Assembly: GCF_001610895.1 (NCBI RefSeq)
Contig: NZ_CP011273.1
Coordinates: forward strand, 3,100,001 to 3,164,000
Reading direction: 5' to 3'
DNA length: 64,000 nt
From: Planctomyces sp. SH-PL62
GTDB taxonomy: Bacteria > Planctomycetota > Planctomycetia > Isosphaerales > Isosphaeraceae
Shown here one piece after another: positions 56,961-64,000 of the stretch (the stretch's first letter is position 1; each line of letters starts with the position of its first letter). The position numbers were made by a program, and so were the translations under genes. Below the pieces are notes generated by a model. The model searched no databases, was not told the DNA's origin, and was given only the letters and a program-made list of their open reading frames with translations.

Positions 56961-57977
56961 TCAGGCCGCCCCGGGGCCACGGCCCTCGAGGCGAGGCGAG
57001 GAGAATTCGTCGACCGCGTCCTCGCCTCGCTGCGAAGCCCCGCCGATCATGATATAGGCCAGCAAGGAGAGGCCGAGGCCGAGGCCGAGGAGGGCCTTGT
57101 AGGCTCCCGGAGCGTCGCTGGGTGAGATGAACGCCTCGATCGCGCCGGCGACCAGGAGCAGCGGGACGACCCCGACCATGATCTTGACGGAGGCCCGCCC
57201 CCTCAGCCGAAGCTCGTCGCGCCGGCCGTAGCGGCCGGGAAAGAGCATGGCGTCTGCCATCAGCAGCCCGGCACCGGCGCTGATCCAGATGGCGGGCAGT
57301 TCCAGAGATCCGTGGCCGACCACGAATTCGGCGAGCGGCCCGAGCATACCCGCCCGCAGGCAGGCCGCCGCGATGGCGCCGAGCATCACCCCGTTGAAAA
57401 CCACGAGCCAGGCCGTGCCGACGCCGAAAGAGACGCCCAGCGCCCAGGCGAGGAGCGAGACGCTGATGTTGTTCACGGCGATGTTCGCGCCGGAGTTCGG
57501 CGCGGTCTTCGCCAGCGATTCGGTCCAGAGCCGTTTCGCGGCGATGGCGTCGCGCATCGACTCGCTGATGAAGAACCGCTCTAGCGCGGGGTTCTGCGCC
57601 GTGAGGACGAACCCCACGACCGCGGCGGCCCAGAAGACGGCCGTGGCCAGGAGGATCGGCCCGGAGGCGGCCCGGACGCTCGCGGGCCAGTCCCGTCGCC
57701 AGAAGTCCATCCAATTGCTTGACCTGGGCCGCCCCGATTGATAGAGGATGCTGTGAGCCAGGCCGACGAGGCGGCCTAGCTCCTTGGCGACGGGATGGTC
57801 GGGGAACTGCATGCGGGCGTACGCCAGGTCCGCGACGGCCTCCCGGTACAGCGAACTCCCCTCGCGGAAGGCCTCGAGCGGCACCCGAGCCAGGGTCAGG
57901 CGGCGGACCTGCTCCAGGAACGCCTGGAGCCGGGCCCATGAATCTCTACGCGAGCGGATGAACTCATGAACGATCAT
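56961..57977 (-). CDS. Stage II sporulation protein M (SpoIIM/DUF95) family membrane protein
   Basis: The ATG at 57977 begins MIVHEFIRSRRDSWARLQAF, the standard family N-terminus (F-I-x-x-R-x-x-x-W-x-x-L). The 338-residue protein has an N-terminal cytoplasmic helical part (about 1-100) and about five membrane helices, with AVNNISVSLLAWALGVSFGVGT and FVVGHGSLELPAIWISAGAG as conserved features. In non-sporulating bacteria it accompanies RDD, MoxR and DUF58 genes, as here, and may move or sense small molecules at the membrane. Its 5' end overlaps the divergent RDD gene. Confidence 0.85.
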   Translation of the reverse strand: MIVHEFIRSRRDSWARLQAFLEQVRRLTLARVPLEAFREGSSLYREAVADLAYARMQFPDHPVAKELGRLVGLAHSILYQSGRPRSSNWMDFWRRDWPASVRAASGPILLATAVFWAAAVVGFVLTAQNPALERFFISESMRDAIAAKRLWTESLAKTAPNSGANIAVNNISVSLLAWALGVSFGVGTAWLVVFNGVMLGAIAAACLRAGMLGPLAEFVVGHGSLELPAIWISAGAGLLMADAMLFPGRYGRRDELRLRGRASVKIMVGVVPLLLVAGAIEAFISPSDAPGAYKALLGLGLGLSLLAYIMIGGASQRGEDAVDEFSSPRLEGRGPGAA

Positions 57978-58793
57978 CGAACGCCTCTGGCCCAACGCGT
58001 GCTGACGGTCCGCACCCCGGAGAACATCGAGCTGTCTTACGCCTTGGCGGGCCCGGGGAGCCGCGCCGCGGCCTACCTCATCGACTTCTTCGCCATGGCC
58101 GTCGCCGGCCAGCTCGGCGTCAACCTGGTCGTGAGCGGGGTGGCGGTCCTGCTCAGCGGCCTGGGAGAGGACGGCAAGCAATGGGCCGCCGCGATCGCCG
58201 TCCTGATGGTCTTCGCCCTCTACAACGGCTACTTCATCCTCTTCGAGTGGCTCTGGAACGGCCAGACGCCCGGCAAGCGGATGCTGCACGTCCGGGTGAT
58301 CCGGCAGGGCGGCTACGCGCTCCGCCTCTTCGACACGCTGCTGCGCAACCTGCTCCGGGCGGTCGACTTCCTGCCGTTCTTCTACGGCGTCGGGCTGGTC
58401 AGCCTGCTGCTGACGCGCGACAGCCAGCGGCTGGGCGACCTGGTCGCCGGCACCCTCGTCGTCTACCAGGAGCCGGTCGAGACCGACTCGCTCCTGCCGG
58501 ACCTGTCCTCCGATTCGGAGGCGGAGCCCCCGCTGCCGGCCGCGGCGCTCGCGGCGGTGCCGAGCGAGGTGGTCGGGCTCGTGGGGATCTACCTGCGGTC
58601 GAGGGAAGAGATGGTCCCTCGGCCCCGGCAGGAGATCGCCGCCGAGCTCGCCGAGCTGGTCCGCGAGTCGAGCGGCCTCGAGCCCCGCACCGGGCAGGGG
58701 CTCGAGGGCTTCCTCGCCTCGATCGTCAGGCAAGTCGAGCCAGGTCCTCCATGGTCGTACCCACCTCCCGAGGAGGCTGGACTCCCTTCTTGA
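57966..58793 (+). CDS. RDD family membrane protein
   Basis: This 275-residue protein begins MNDHRTPLAQRVLTVRTPEN. A GTG at 57999 is an alternative start that would avoid overlapping the divergent SpoIIM-like gene by 12 bp. The RDD domain (about 20-175) has GSRAAAYLIDFFAM (the R and D positions), WNGQTPGKRMLHVRVIR and SQRLGDLVAGTLVV, with about four membrane helices. An unconserved cytoplasmic tail of about 100 residues follows. RDD proteins are often next to SpoIIM and MoxR genes. Some are Na+/H+ antiporters, but the role here is unproven. Confidence 0.85.
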   Translation: MNDHRTPLAQRVLTVRTPENIELSYALAGPGSRAAAYLIDFFAMAVAGQLGVNLVVSGVAVLLSGLGEDGKQWAAAIAVLMVFALYNGYFILFEWLWNGQTPGKRMLHVRVIRQGGYALRLFDTLLRNLLRAVDFLPFFYGVGLVSLLLTRDSQRLGDLVAGTLVVYQEPVETDSLLPDLSSDSEAEPPLPAAALAAVPSEVVGLVGIYLRSREEMVPRPRQEIAAELAELVRESSGLEPRTGQGLEGFLASIVRQVEPGPPWSYPPPEEAGLPS

Positions 58794-59676
58794 GGAGCCT
58801 GCGGGCGACGTCGGCGCGGACCTTGGCGAGCTTCGACGGCGAGTCCAACACGCGGGTCTTCGCCCAACGGTCGCCGATCCTGCGAAACAAGGGATCGCGA
58901 TACGGGACCAGCACGTCGTACAGGTTGAAGAATGGGATGAACTGGCTCAACCAGCGGACGACACCTTGTCCGTTCGTCAGCGGCGAGACGCCGTCGGCGG
59001 ACCGCACCACCCGAAGGCCCACGGCGCGCTTGCCCGGGCTGGCCCCGCCGAAGAGCGAATCCCGCAGGAGGATCAGCACGAACAGGAGCAGGGACGCCAG
59101 GTTGATGAACAACGCCGCCCGATCCGGTTCCATCCCGATGGCGGCCACCCCCAACGCAATGGCGAAAATCGGGATGTAGACGAGGAGGACCGTGTCCAGG
59201 ATCAGGGCGCCCGCCCGCCGGTTGTAGTGGCTCGACTGGCAGCGTCGGCACAGGAAGTAGGCCCTCTTGAAGGGCTTCATCCGGCACTTGTCGCAATAGG
59301 GAGCGTGGCAGCGGACGCAGACGAGCGTCGCCGGCCGGTTGTGCCGGGCGCACGGGGCGGAGCCTTCCGCCAACGCCAAACGCTCCCGACTCTTGCGGGG
59401 CCAGGCCCCTTCCAGGCGGTCGCCGACGCCGGCCTTCACCTGATCGAGGGGGAGCCGGTCCCGGAGCCCGGGCTGGTCGGCCAGCGGCTTGGCCTCGGGC
59501 TGGGTGCAATGGCGGACCAGCGTGTTCGGGGTTATGGTCGCATCCAGGATCCAGCGGCTCAAGGTGTCCCGGGAGACCGGCCCGTAGGTCTCCTCGTCGG
59601 CCGATTCGATGTACCAGCCGATCTCGTAGGGGTCGATTTCGGCCTTCTGCACGGGTTGTTCGACGGCCTGACTCAT
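58726..59676 (-). CDS. GYF_2 - zinc-finger - RDD family membrane protein
   Basis: This 316-residue protein starts with a GYF_2 domain (about 18-70, GWYIESADEETYGPVSRDTL). A Cys/His-rich B-box-like zinc finger (about 105-150) includes CARHNRPATLVCVRCHAPYC and CRRCQ. The RDD membrane domain (about 150-280) has NRRAGALILDTVLL and GGASPGKRAVGLRVVR. GAGGAG six nt upstream supports the start. Its 3' end overlaps that of the facing RDD gene by 68 bp. The zinc finger suggests a cytoplasmic protein-binding role that regulates the membrane part. This is inference. Confidence 0.85.
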   Translation of the reverse strand: MSQAVEQPVQKAEIDPYEIGWYIESADEETYGPVSRDTLSRWILDATITPNTLVRHCTQPEAKPLADQPGLRDRLPLDQVKAGVGDRLEGAWPRKSRERLALAEGSAPCARHNRPATLVCVRCHAPYCDKCRMKPFKRAYFLCRRCQSSHYNRRAGALILDTVLLVYIPIFAIALGVAAIGMEPDRAALFINLASLLLFVLILLRDSLFGGASPGKRAVGLRVVRSADGVSPLTNGQGVVRWLSQFIPFFNLYDVLVPYRDPLFRRIGDRWAKTRVLDSPSKLAKVRADVARRLLKKGVQPPREVGTTMEDLARLA

Positions 59677-59717
59677 CTGGATCTCCTCGACGGGGGTGGG
59701 ATTTGGAGGTCCGGGAC

Positions 59718-59746
59718 ACTATAAGCGGTGATATTTATACATGCAA
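59718..59746 (-). promoter_or_regulatory. Promoter for the GYF_2-RDD gene
   Basis: On the minus strand TTGCAT (59746-59741), 17 nt and TATAGT (59723-59718), in an AT-rich pocket about 40 nt upstream of the start. Confidence 0.5.
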
Positions 59747-59886
59747 GCAGCCAAGGGCTGAAGTGACGTTCATTCAGAACGCCTGGATGCTTGCAGGACA
59801 AGGCCCTGTCGGTACAATACACCCGCGGCGCAAGTAGGTTTGCCGATGATGCGCCGGTTCGTCACGCTTCGAGAGCAACGTGCCTC

Positions 59887-60702
59887 ATGCCCCGCCCCCA
59901 GACTTCGATGCTGCGTCGCATCCTCATCCAGACCGATTGCGCCTTCTGGTGCATCCACGATCATCTCGACGTCGTGGGACGGTTGGCCCTGCCGACGCTC
60001 ACGGCCGTGATCTCGGGGGGCGTGCTGCTCGTGATGATCTGGCGGAACTGGGACGTCCCCCCCGCCTACAATTTCTTGGCCGGATGGCTGGTGATCCCGT
60101 TCCTGGGGCTGCTCCTCTTCACCACGCTTCCCCTCCCATGCGCCGTGTTCGCCTGGAAGGCCGCGCAGGGGGAGACGGTCACCGCGTGGGAGTGTTTCGC
60201 CTGGTGCGGCCGGCGGGCCGGACGGCTGACGGCCCTCGTGATCAAGCTGTCGCTGCTCTATCTGGGCTCGCTGCTCCTGCTGGGCCTCCCTCTGCTCGTG
60301 GTCTGGCCGAGGACCTGCCTCACGCCGCTGGTCGCCCTCTTCGAGGACGACCGCCGGATCTTCCGGCGGACCCGCAAGATCCTCCGCGAAGACCTGAGCG
60401 TGACCCTCATGGGGCTGCTCTACCTTTGCATGGGCGTCGTCCTGGGCGGGTTCGTCGCCCTCCCGCGGCTGGTCGTGGGGACCGCGGCCCTGGGGGCCAA
60501 TCTCGTGGACTCCCAGGGGCGGCGGCTGATCATGGATCATCTCTGGGTCTTCGAGACGGTCTCGATCGCCGCACTCCTGACCGCCGTCGCCGTGACGTGG
60601 TGGATCTCGCTGACCCTCGTGTATCACGACATCCGGAGCGTCCGCGAGGGAGAGGACCTGAAGGGGCGGATCGCCGCCTATCGCGCCAGGGTCTCGTCCT
60701 GA
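59887..60702 (+). CDS. Multi-pass membrane protein, unassigned
   Basis: The ATG at 59887 (MPRPQTSMLRR) begins the gene. An earlier frame start at 59791 adds unconserved residues. The 271-residue protein has about five hydrophobic helices, including TLTAVISGGVLLVMIW, LAGWLVIPFLGLLLFTTLPL and ALLTAVAVTWWISLTLVYHD. It also has an amphipathic EDDRRIFRRTRKILREDLS segment, typical of glycerophosphoryl-diester-phosphodiesterase-membrane-like/DUF975 proteins. It precedes DUF4129 by 44 bp on the same strand and is probably the first gene of the cluster. Confidence 0.7.
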   Translation: MPRPQTSMLRRILIQTDCAFWCIHDHLDVVGRLALPTLTAVISGGVLLVMIWRNWDVPPAYNFLAGWLVIPFLGLLLFTTLPLPCAVFAWKAAQGETVTAWECFAWCGRRAGRLTALVIKLSLLYLGSLLLLGLPLLVVWPRTCLTPLVALFEDDRRIFRRTRKILREDLSVTLMGLLYLCMGVVLGGFVALPRLVVGTAALGANLVDSQGRRLIMDHLWVFETVSIAALLTAVAVTWWISLTLVYHDIRSVREGEDLKGRIAAYRARVSS

Positions 60703-60746
60703 CGCGGCGCGTTCGCCGGGCCGCCTCCCGGCAGAGGAGCGACGAG

Positions 60747-61493
60747 ATGCCGGCTTCGCCCCGGAGACCTGCGAGCCCGGCTTCGACGGGCTTCCTGGGC
60801 GCGGCCTTCGCCGTGCCAGAGCCGAGCGACCCCGTCCGCCTCGCCCGGGAGGTCATGCAGGACGTCGACTTCTGGTGGAAGCGCCTGGAGCCCGGGACGA
60901 CGCCGGAGGCTCCCTGGCTCGGGAAGGTCGCGATCGCGGTCCTGGACGCCCTCGCCCGATGTTGGGACCTCGTGCGGGGCGTGATCGGCGCGATCTTCCG
61001 CCTGCTCTTCGGCCGCGTCGTCGGCGAATCGTCGGGGGGTACGATCCTCGTCTGGCTCCTCGCCGCGGCGATCCTCGCCTGGACGGCGTGGAAGCTCGTC
61101 CAGTTCTTCGTGCGGCGGGCCGACCGCGACGCCCCGCTCGCCGGACCCGGCGCCGTCTCGTCGGAAACCCTCGCCGCAGCTTCCGACCTCCGCGAGCAGG
61201 CCATGCGGGCCCTGGACGCAAGCCGCCACGCGGATGCGATCCGCCTGGCCCTGCTGGCGATGATCGCCGCATTGGAGCAGCGGGGCCTGCTCCGCTACGA
61301 CGCGACCCGCACCAACCGCGAATACCGCGCGGAGCTGCGCCCTCGCCCCGAGTTGGCCGAGCGATTCAGCCGCCTCGCGCGGATCTATGAACGGGCCTGG
61401 TACGGCCGAGAACCGGCCGGCCGCGAGCAGGCGGAAGAGTCGATCCGCCTCTGCGCTGCGCCGATCGATGGGGAGGCTTTCGGCCTTGGATGA
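60747..61493 (+). CDS. DUF4129 domain protein
   Basis: The ATG at 60747 follows GGCAGAGGAG. The 248-residue protein has a membrane helix (about 107-125, ILVWLLAAAILAWTAWKLVQF) and a C-terminal DUF4129 domain, in which LRYDATRTNREYRAEL and FSRLARIYERAWYG are the conserved blocks. The domain is standard beside transglutaminase, DUF4350 and MoxR/DUF58 genes. Its biochemical role is unknown. It overlaps the next gene by 26 bp. Confidence 0.8.
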   Translation: MPASPRRPASPASTGFLGAAFAVPEPSDPVRLAREVMQDVDFWWKRLEPGTTPEAPWLGKVAIAVLDALARCWDLVRGVIGAIFRLLFGRVVGESSGGTILVWLLAAAILAWTAWKLVQFFVRRADRDAPLAGPGAVSSETLAAASDLREQAMRALDASRHADAIRLALLAMIAALEQRGLLRYDATRTNREYRAELRPRPELAERFSRLARIYERAWYGREPAGREQAEESIRLCAAPIDGEAFGLG

Positions 61494-62709
61494 CTCGAAG
61501 CGGCGAGGCTGGCTCTTGCCGGCGATCCTGGCGGCGAGCGTGCTCGCCCTGGCGTCCCTCGGGGAGCGGCTCAAGGTCTCGTACCGGACGCCCCTCTCCG
61601 GATGCGCCTACGACAACGGGACGGGCGGTGCCTCGGGCCTTTACCGCTGGTGCGCGCGTATGGGCCTTCCGGCGACGTTGCTGGAAGTCCCGATCGCCGA
61701 GGCTTCCGAGACCCTGCCCTCGCCGTCGGGGAACGTCGTCATCACCATGGGCGACGGCCCCTGGTCGCCGGCGGATGAGACGATGGAGCCCGAAGGCTGG
61801 CGGCCGATCCGCGACTGGCTGGAGCGTGGCAACTCCCTGATCGTCGTGACCGGGGCCCCCCGCGACCTGCCGGAGCCGCTCAGGAAGGACCTTTTTTCCG
61901 ACAAGCTCCGCGAGGTTGACCCCGCCGTGTCGGCACTCCCGAACGCGGCCTCGACCCTCCTGGGCCGCTCGGTGGACGACCGCCCCGAAACGGTCGAGAG
62001 CTCGGTGACCGACGACGGCTCGCTCACCATCGAACGCGAGGGCCCTCGCTGGGCGTCGGCCGGCGGGGACGAGCGTTCTCGGTCGGTCCCCGTGCAGCTC
62101 GCGGGCGACGCCCGCGGCGGCGTGCTGTACCGCATCCCCGTCGGCCTCGGTTCGTGCTACGTCCTGCTCGACCCGTTCGCATGGGCCAACGCCGGGCTCG
62201 ACTCGGGCGAGAACGCGAGGGTGTTGGCGGCGATCCTCGGCCGGGAGATCGGCGGCGGGAGTCTGGCGATCGACGAGTATCGCCACGGTCACGGACGGGC
62301 CGAGTCGTTCCTCACGTACCTGCTCGGCCTGCCCGGAGCCCCGGCGTTCTTGTGGCTTGCACTGGCCTGGGCGCTCCTGTACTACTATGGCCGAAACGTC
62401 CGACTCAGGCCGGCCGAAAGGTATGAAGGGCCGGAGCGGAGGACGGCTCAGGAGTACATCGACGCGGTCGCGCAGCTCCACGAGCGGGCGAGGGCCGCGC
62501 CGCTCGCCGTCGAGGCCGTGGCCGCGAGACTTCGCCACCTCGTCAGCGCCTCGGGCGGCCACGACCCCTCCGCCGCGGCGCTCCTCGAGGCCGCCGACGC
62601 CTACGTCAGGTCCGGAAGTCGCCCCGCGGCCCCGCGCGAGGCCGTCCGTCTGGTGGCGGGGCTCGTCCAATTAAGAAAGCGACTCTATGGAACTCGAACG
62701 GTTTCATGA
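61468..62709 (+). CDS. DUF4350 domain protein
   Basis: The start could be the ATG at 61468, used here, or the TTG at 61483, which has GGGAGG eight nt upstream. Both give an overlapping, coupled start. The 413-residue protein has an N-terminal membrane helix, WLLPAILAASVLALASLG, and a DUF4350 domain with DNGTGGASGLYRWCARMG and WLERGNSLIVVTGAP. A second helix, FLWLALAWALLYYYGRNVRL, and a cytoplasmic helical tail follow. It overlaps moxR by 23 bp. Confidence 0.8.
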   Translation: MGRLSALDDSKRRGWLLPAILAASVLALASLGERLKVSYRTPLSGCAYDNGTGGASGLYRWCARMGLPATLLEVPIAEASETLPSPSGNVVITMGDGPWSPADETMEPEGWRPIRDWLERGNSLIVVTGAPRDLPEPLRKDLFSDKLREVDPAVSALPNAASTLLGRSVDDRPETVESSVTDDGSLTIEREGPRWASAGGDERSRSVPVQLAGDARGGVLYRIPVGLGSCYVLLDPFAWANAGLDSGENARVLAAILGREIGGGSLAIDEYRHGHGRAESFLTYLLGLPGAPAFLWLALAWALLYYYGRNVRLRPAERYEGPERRTAQEYIDAVAQLHERARAAPLAVEAVAARLRHLVSASGGHDPSAAALLEAADAYVRSGSRPAAPREAVRLVAGLVQLRKRLYGTRTVS

Positions 62710-63643
62710 ACACGCCATGCGCCTGAAGGACGGCCTGCGAAGGGTCTTCTTCGGCCAGGACGACGTGGTGGAGCAACTCCTGGCCACGGTCTACGCCGGA
62801 GGCCACGTCCTGCTCGAAGGTGTCCCCGGACTGGGCAAGACCCTGCTGGCGAAGGGGCTGGCGAGGCTCTTCGACGCAGAGTTTCAGCGCATCCAATTCA
62901 CGCCGGACATGATGCCGGCCGACATCCTGGGCACCGAGGTCTACCAGCTTGCGTCCCAATCATTCGAACTGCGCAAGGGCCCGGTCTTCACGACGATCCT
63001 GCTCGCCGACGAGATCAACCGCTCGCCGCCGAAGACCCAGGCCGGATTGCTGGAAGTGATGGAGGAGCGAGCGGTGTCGCTCGGCGTCCAGAGCTACGCG
63101 CTGCCGCCGCTGTTTACGGTGCTGGCGACCCAGAACCCGGTCGAGTACGAGGGGACGTATCCCCTGCCGGAAGCCCAGGTCGACCGCTTCATGAGCAAGA
63201 TCCTGCTCCGTTACCCGAGCCTCGACGAGGAGCTGCAAATCCTCCGGGCGTACGACGCCGGCCAGGATCTGCACCGCGCGACGCAGGCCGAGCTGACCCC
63301 GGTGACGAACCCGGAGGAGGTGCTGGCCGTCCGCCGCGGGTTGGTGGGGATCAAGGTCGCGCCGGAGGTCCTGCGCTACCTGGGCGAGGTCGTTCGTGCG
63401 ACCCGGACCTCGCCTCAGATCCAGGTGGGCGCGAGCCCGCGGGCCGCCGTCCACCTGCTCCTGATGACCAAGGCCCGCGCCGCGATGGAGGGCCGCGAGT
63501 TCGCGACGCCCGACGACGTGAAGGCGGTGGCCCCGGCCGTCCTCCGGCACCGGCTGCTCCTCACGCCCGAGGCCCAGGTGGCGGCCGAGACGCCCGACCG
63601 TGTCCTGGCTCGGACCCTGGGCCAGGTGGAGGTGCCGCGTTAG
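62687..63643 (+). CDS. MoxR family AAA+ ATPase
   Basis: This 318-residue ATPase has Walker A GVPGLGKT (45-52), Walker B TTILLADEINR, sensor 1 VLATQNPVEYEGTYPLPEAQ and the MoxR-type IQVGASPRAAVHLL sensor 2 region. MoxR proteins act as chaperone-like loaders for vWA or metal-containing partners. DUF58 follows at 6 bp, the usual MoxR-DUF58 pair. The order DUF4129-DUF4350-MoxR-DUF58 with overlapping ends is a tight operon. Confidence 0.92.
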   Translation: MELERFHEHAMRLKDGLRRVFFGQDDVVEQLLATVYAGGHVLLEGVPGLGKTLLAKGLARLFDAEFQRIQFTPDMMPADILGTEVYQLASQSFELRKGPVFTTILLADEINRSPPKTQAGLLEVMEERAVSLGVQSYALPPLFTVLATQNPVEYEGTYPLPEAQVDRFMSKILLRYPSLDEELQILRAYDAGQDLHRATQAELTPVTNPEEVLAVRRGLVGIKVAPEVLRYLGEVVRATRTSPQIQVGASPRAAVHLLLMTKARAAMEGREFATPDDVKAVAPAVLRHRLLLTPEAQVAAETPDRVLARTLGQVEVPR

Positions 63644-63649
63644 CGCGCC

Positions 63650-64000
63650 ATGATCATCCCCACCCGACGAATGATGTGGCTGGCGGCGACCCCGCTCGTC
63701 GCGATCCTCATAAGCCGAGGCGATCCGGCGGGGGTCGGCGCCGCGTGGGCGCTCGCGGGGCTGCTCCTGGCGGCCATGATCGTGGACGGCCTGGTCGCCC
63801 GCCGCCTCCCGATCCGCCTGACCCGCCGCGCGCCGGACCAGCTCCACGTCGATCAGCCCGACAGCGTGTCCTTGACGGTCGAGAACCGCGCCAACGCCCC
63901 GGTCCGGCTCCTCCTCTCGGATCGTCCGCCCGAGGGTTCTCGAGCGATCCCGGCCGTGCTCGCGGTGCAGGCCCCGCCCCGCTCTCGCACGGCCCATGAC
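63650..64000 (+). CDS. DUF58 protein, N-terminal part, truncated by window edge
   Basis: The ATG at 63650 lies 6 bp after the moxR stop. The frame stays open to the window end (117 codons). It has two N-terminal membrane segments (MWLAATPLVAILI and AWALAGLLLAAMIVDGLVA) and then a beta-rich region with DSVSLTVENRANAPVRLLL, matching the start of DUF58 proteins. The C-terminal vWA-like signature lies beyond the window, so the name rests on position and the N-terminal pattern. Confidence 0.75.
   Translation, partial: MIIPTRRMMWLAATPLVAILISRGDPAGVGAAWALAGLLLAAMIVDGLVARRLPIRLTRRAPDQLHVDQPDSVSLTVENRANAPVRLLLSDRPPEGSRAIPAVLAVQAPPRSRTAHD

Overview
The window is GC-rich DNA from a bacterium of the phylum Planctomycetota, most likely an Isosphaera/Paludisphaera-type lineage. 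I infer this from family content, not from a marker-gene comparison. Several families characteristic of that phylum occur together: a PSCyt1-PSCyt2-PSD1 protein with its DUF1501 partner, a ThuA/PVC-type haem-binding dehydrogenase, a DUF1559 prepilin-like protein, a VIT-vWA protein, a GYF_2-RDD protein and an IS200-like transposase relic.

Layout. 0-8.3 kb: the 3' end of an FG-GAP/VCBS protein, a GH2 glycosidase and a very large ThuA-dehydrogenase-HEAT-cytochrome fusion. 9-12.2 kb: a FlgM-like protein, then an MlaE-MlaD lipid-transport operon led by a HEAT lipoprotein. 12.3-22.4 kb: two methyltransferases, an SGNH hydrolase, a PilB/GspE ATPase, a Fur regulator, an AlkP-superfamily hydrolase and a sialidase. 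22.4-27.5 kb: a visibly lower-GC accessory island flanked by a 44-bp direct repeat. It carries a two-gene hydrolase/repeat-domain module, relics of at least three transposons and a YebC/YeeN-like gene. 27.5-49.4 kb: an enolase-superfamily enzyme, a sensor kinase, FtsH, a ROK kinase, a sulfite-dehydrogenase/cytochrome pair, an HDOD-kinase with an HTH-receiver protein, MnmG, thiol peroxidase, a GrpE-like protein, a VIT-vWA protein, a dihaem peroxidase, DUF1559 and SixA. 49.6-51.8 kb: decayed sequence with an integrase remnant. 51.8-55.8 kb: the PSD1/DUF1501 pair. 57-64 kb: a SpoIIM / RDD / DUF4129 / DUF4350 / MoxR / DUF58 membrane cluster that runs off the window.

The best candidate for an undescribed system is the pair at 22757-25304. 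A SERAC1-like alpha/beta hydrolase with one transmembrane helix overlaps a second gene by 8 nt. The two proteins share an unrecognised domain, one copy in the first and two in the second, each with an A-V-F motif followed 50-55 residues later by a conserved Trp. I infer a membrane-spanning sensor/effector pair. The function, including any role in defence, is unproven.

Two genome-wide features also stand out. BIME-like inverted repeats of about 180 bp lie in several intergenic gaps. Four single-base frame breaks, all in C/G runs, interrupt three otherwise intact genes and look more like sequencing errors than real mutations. I saw no tRNA, rRNA or CRISPR array.
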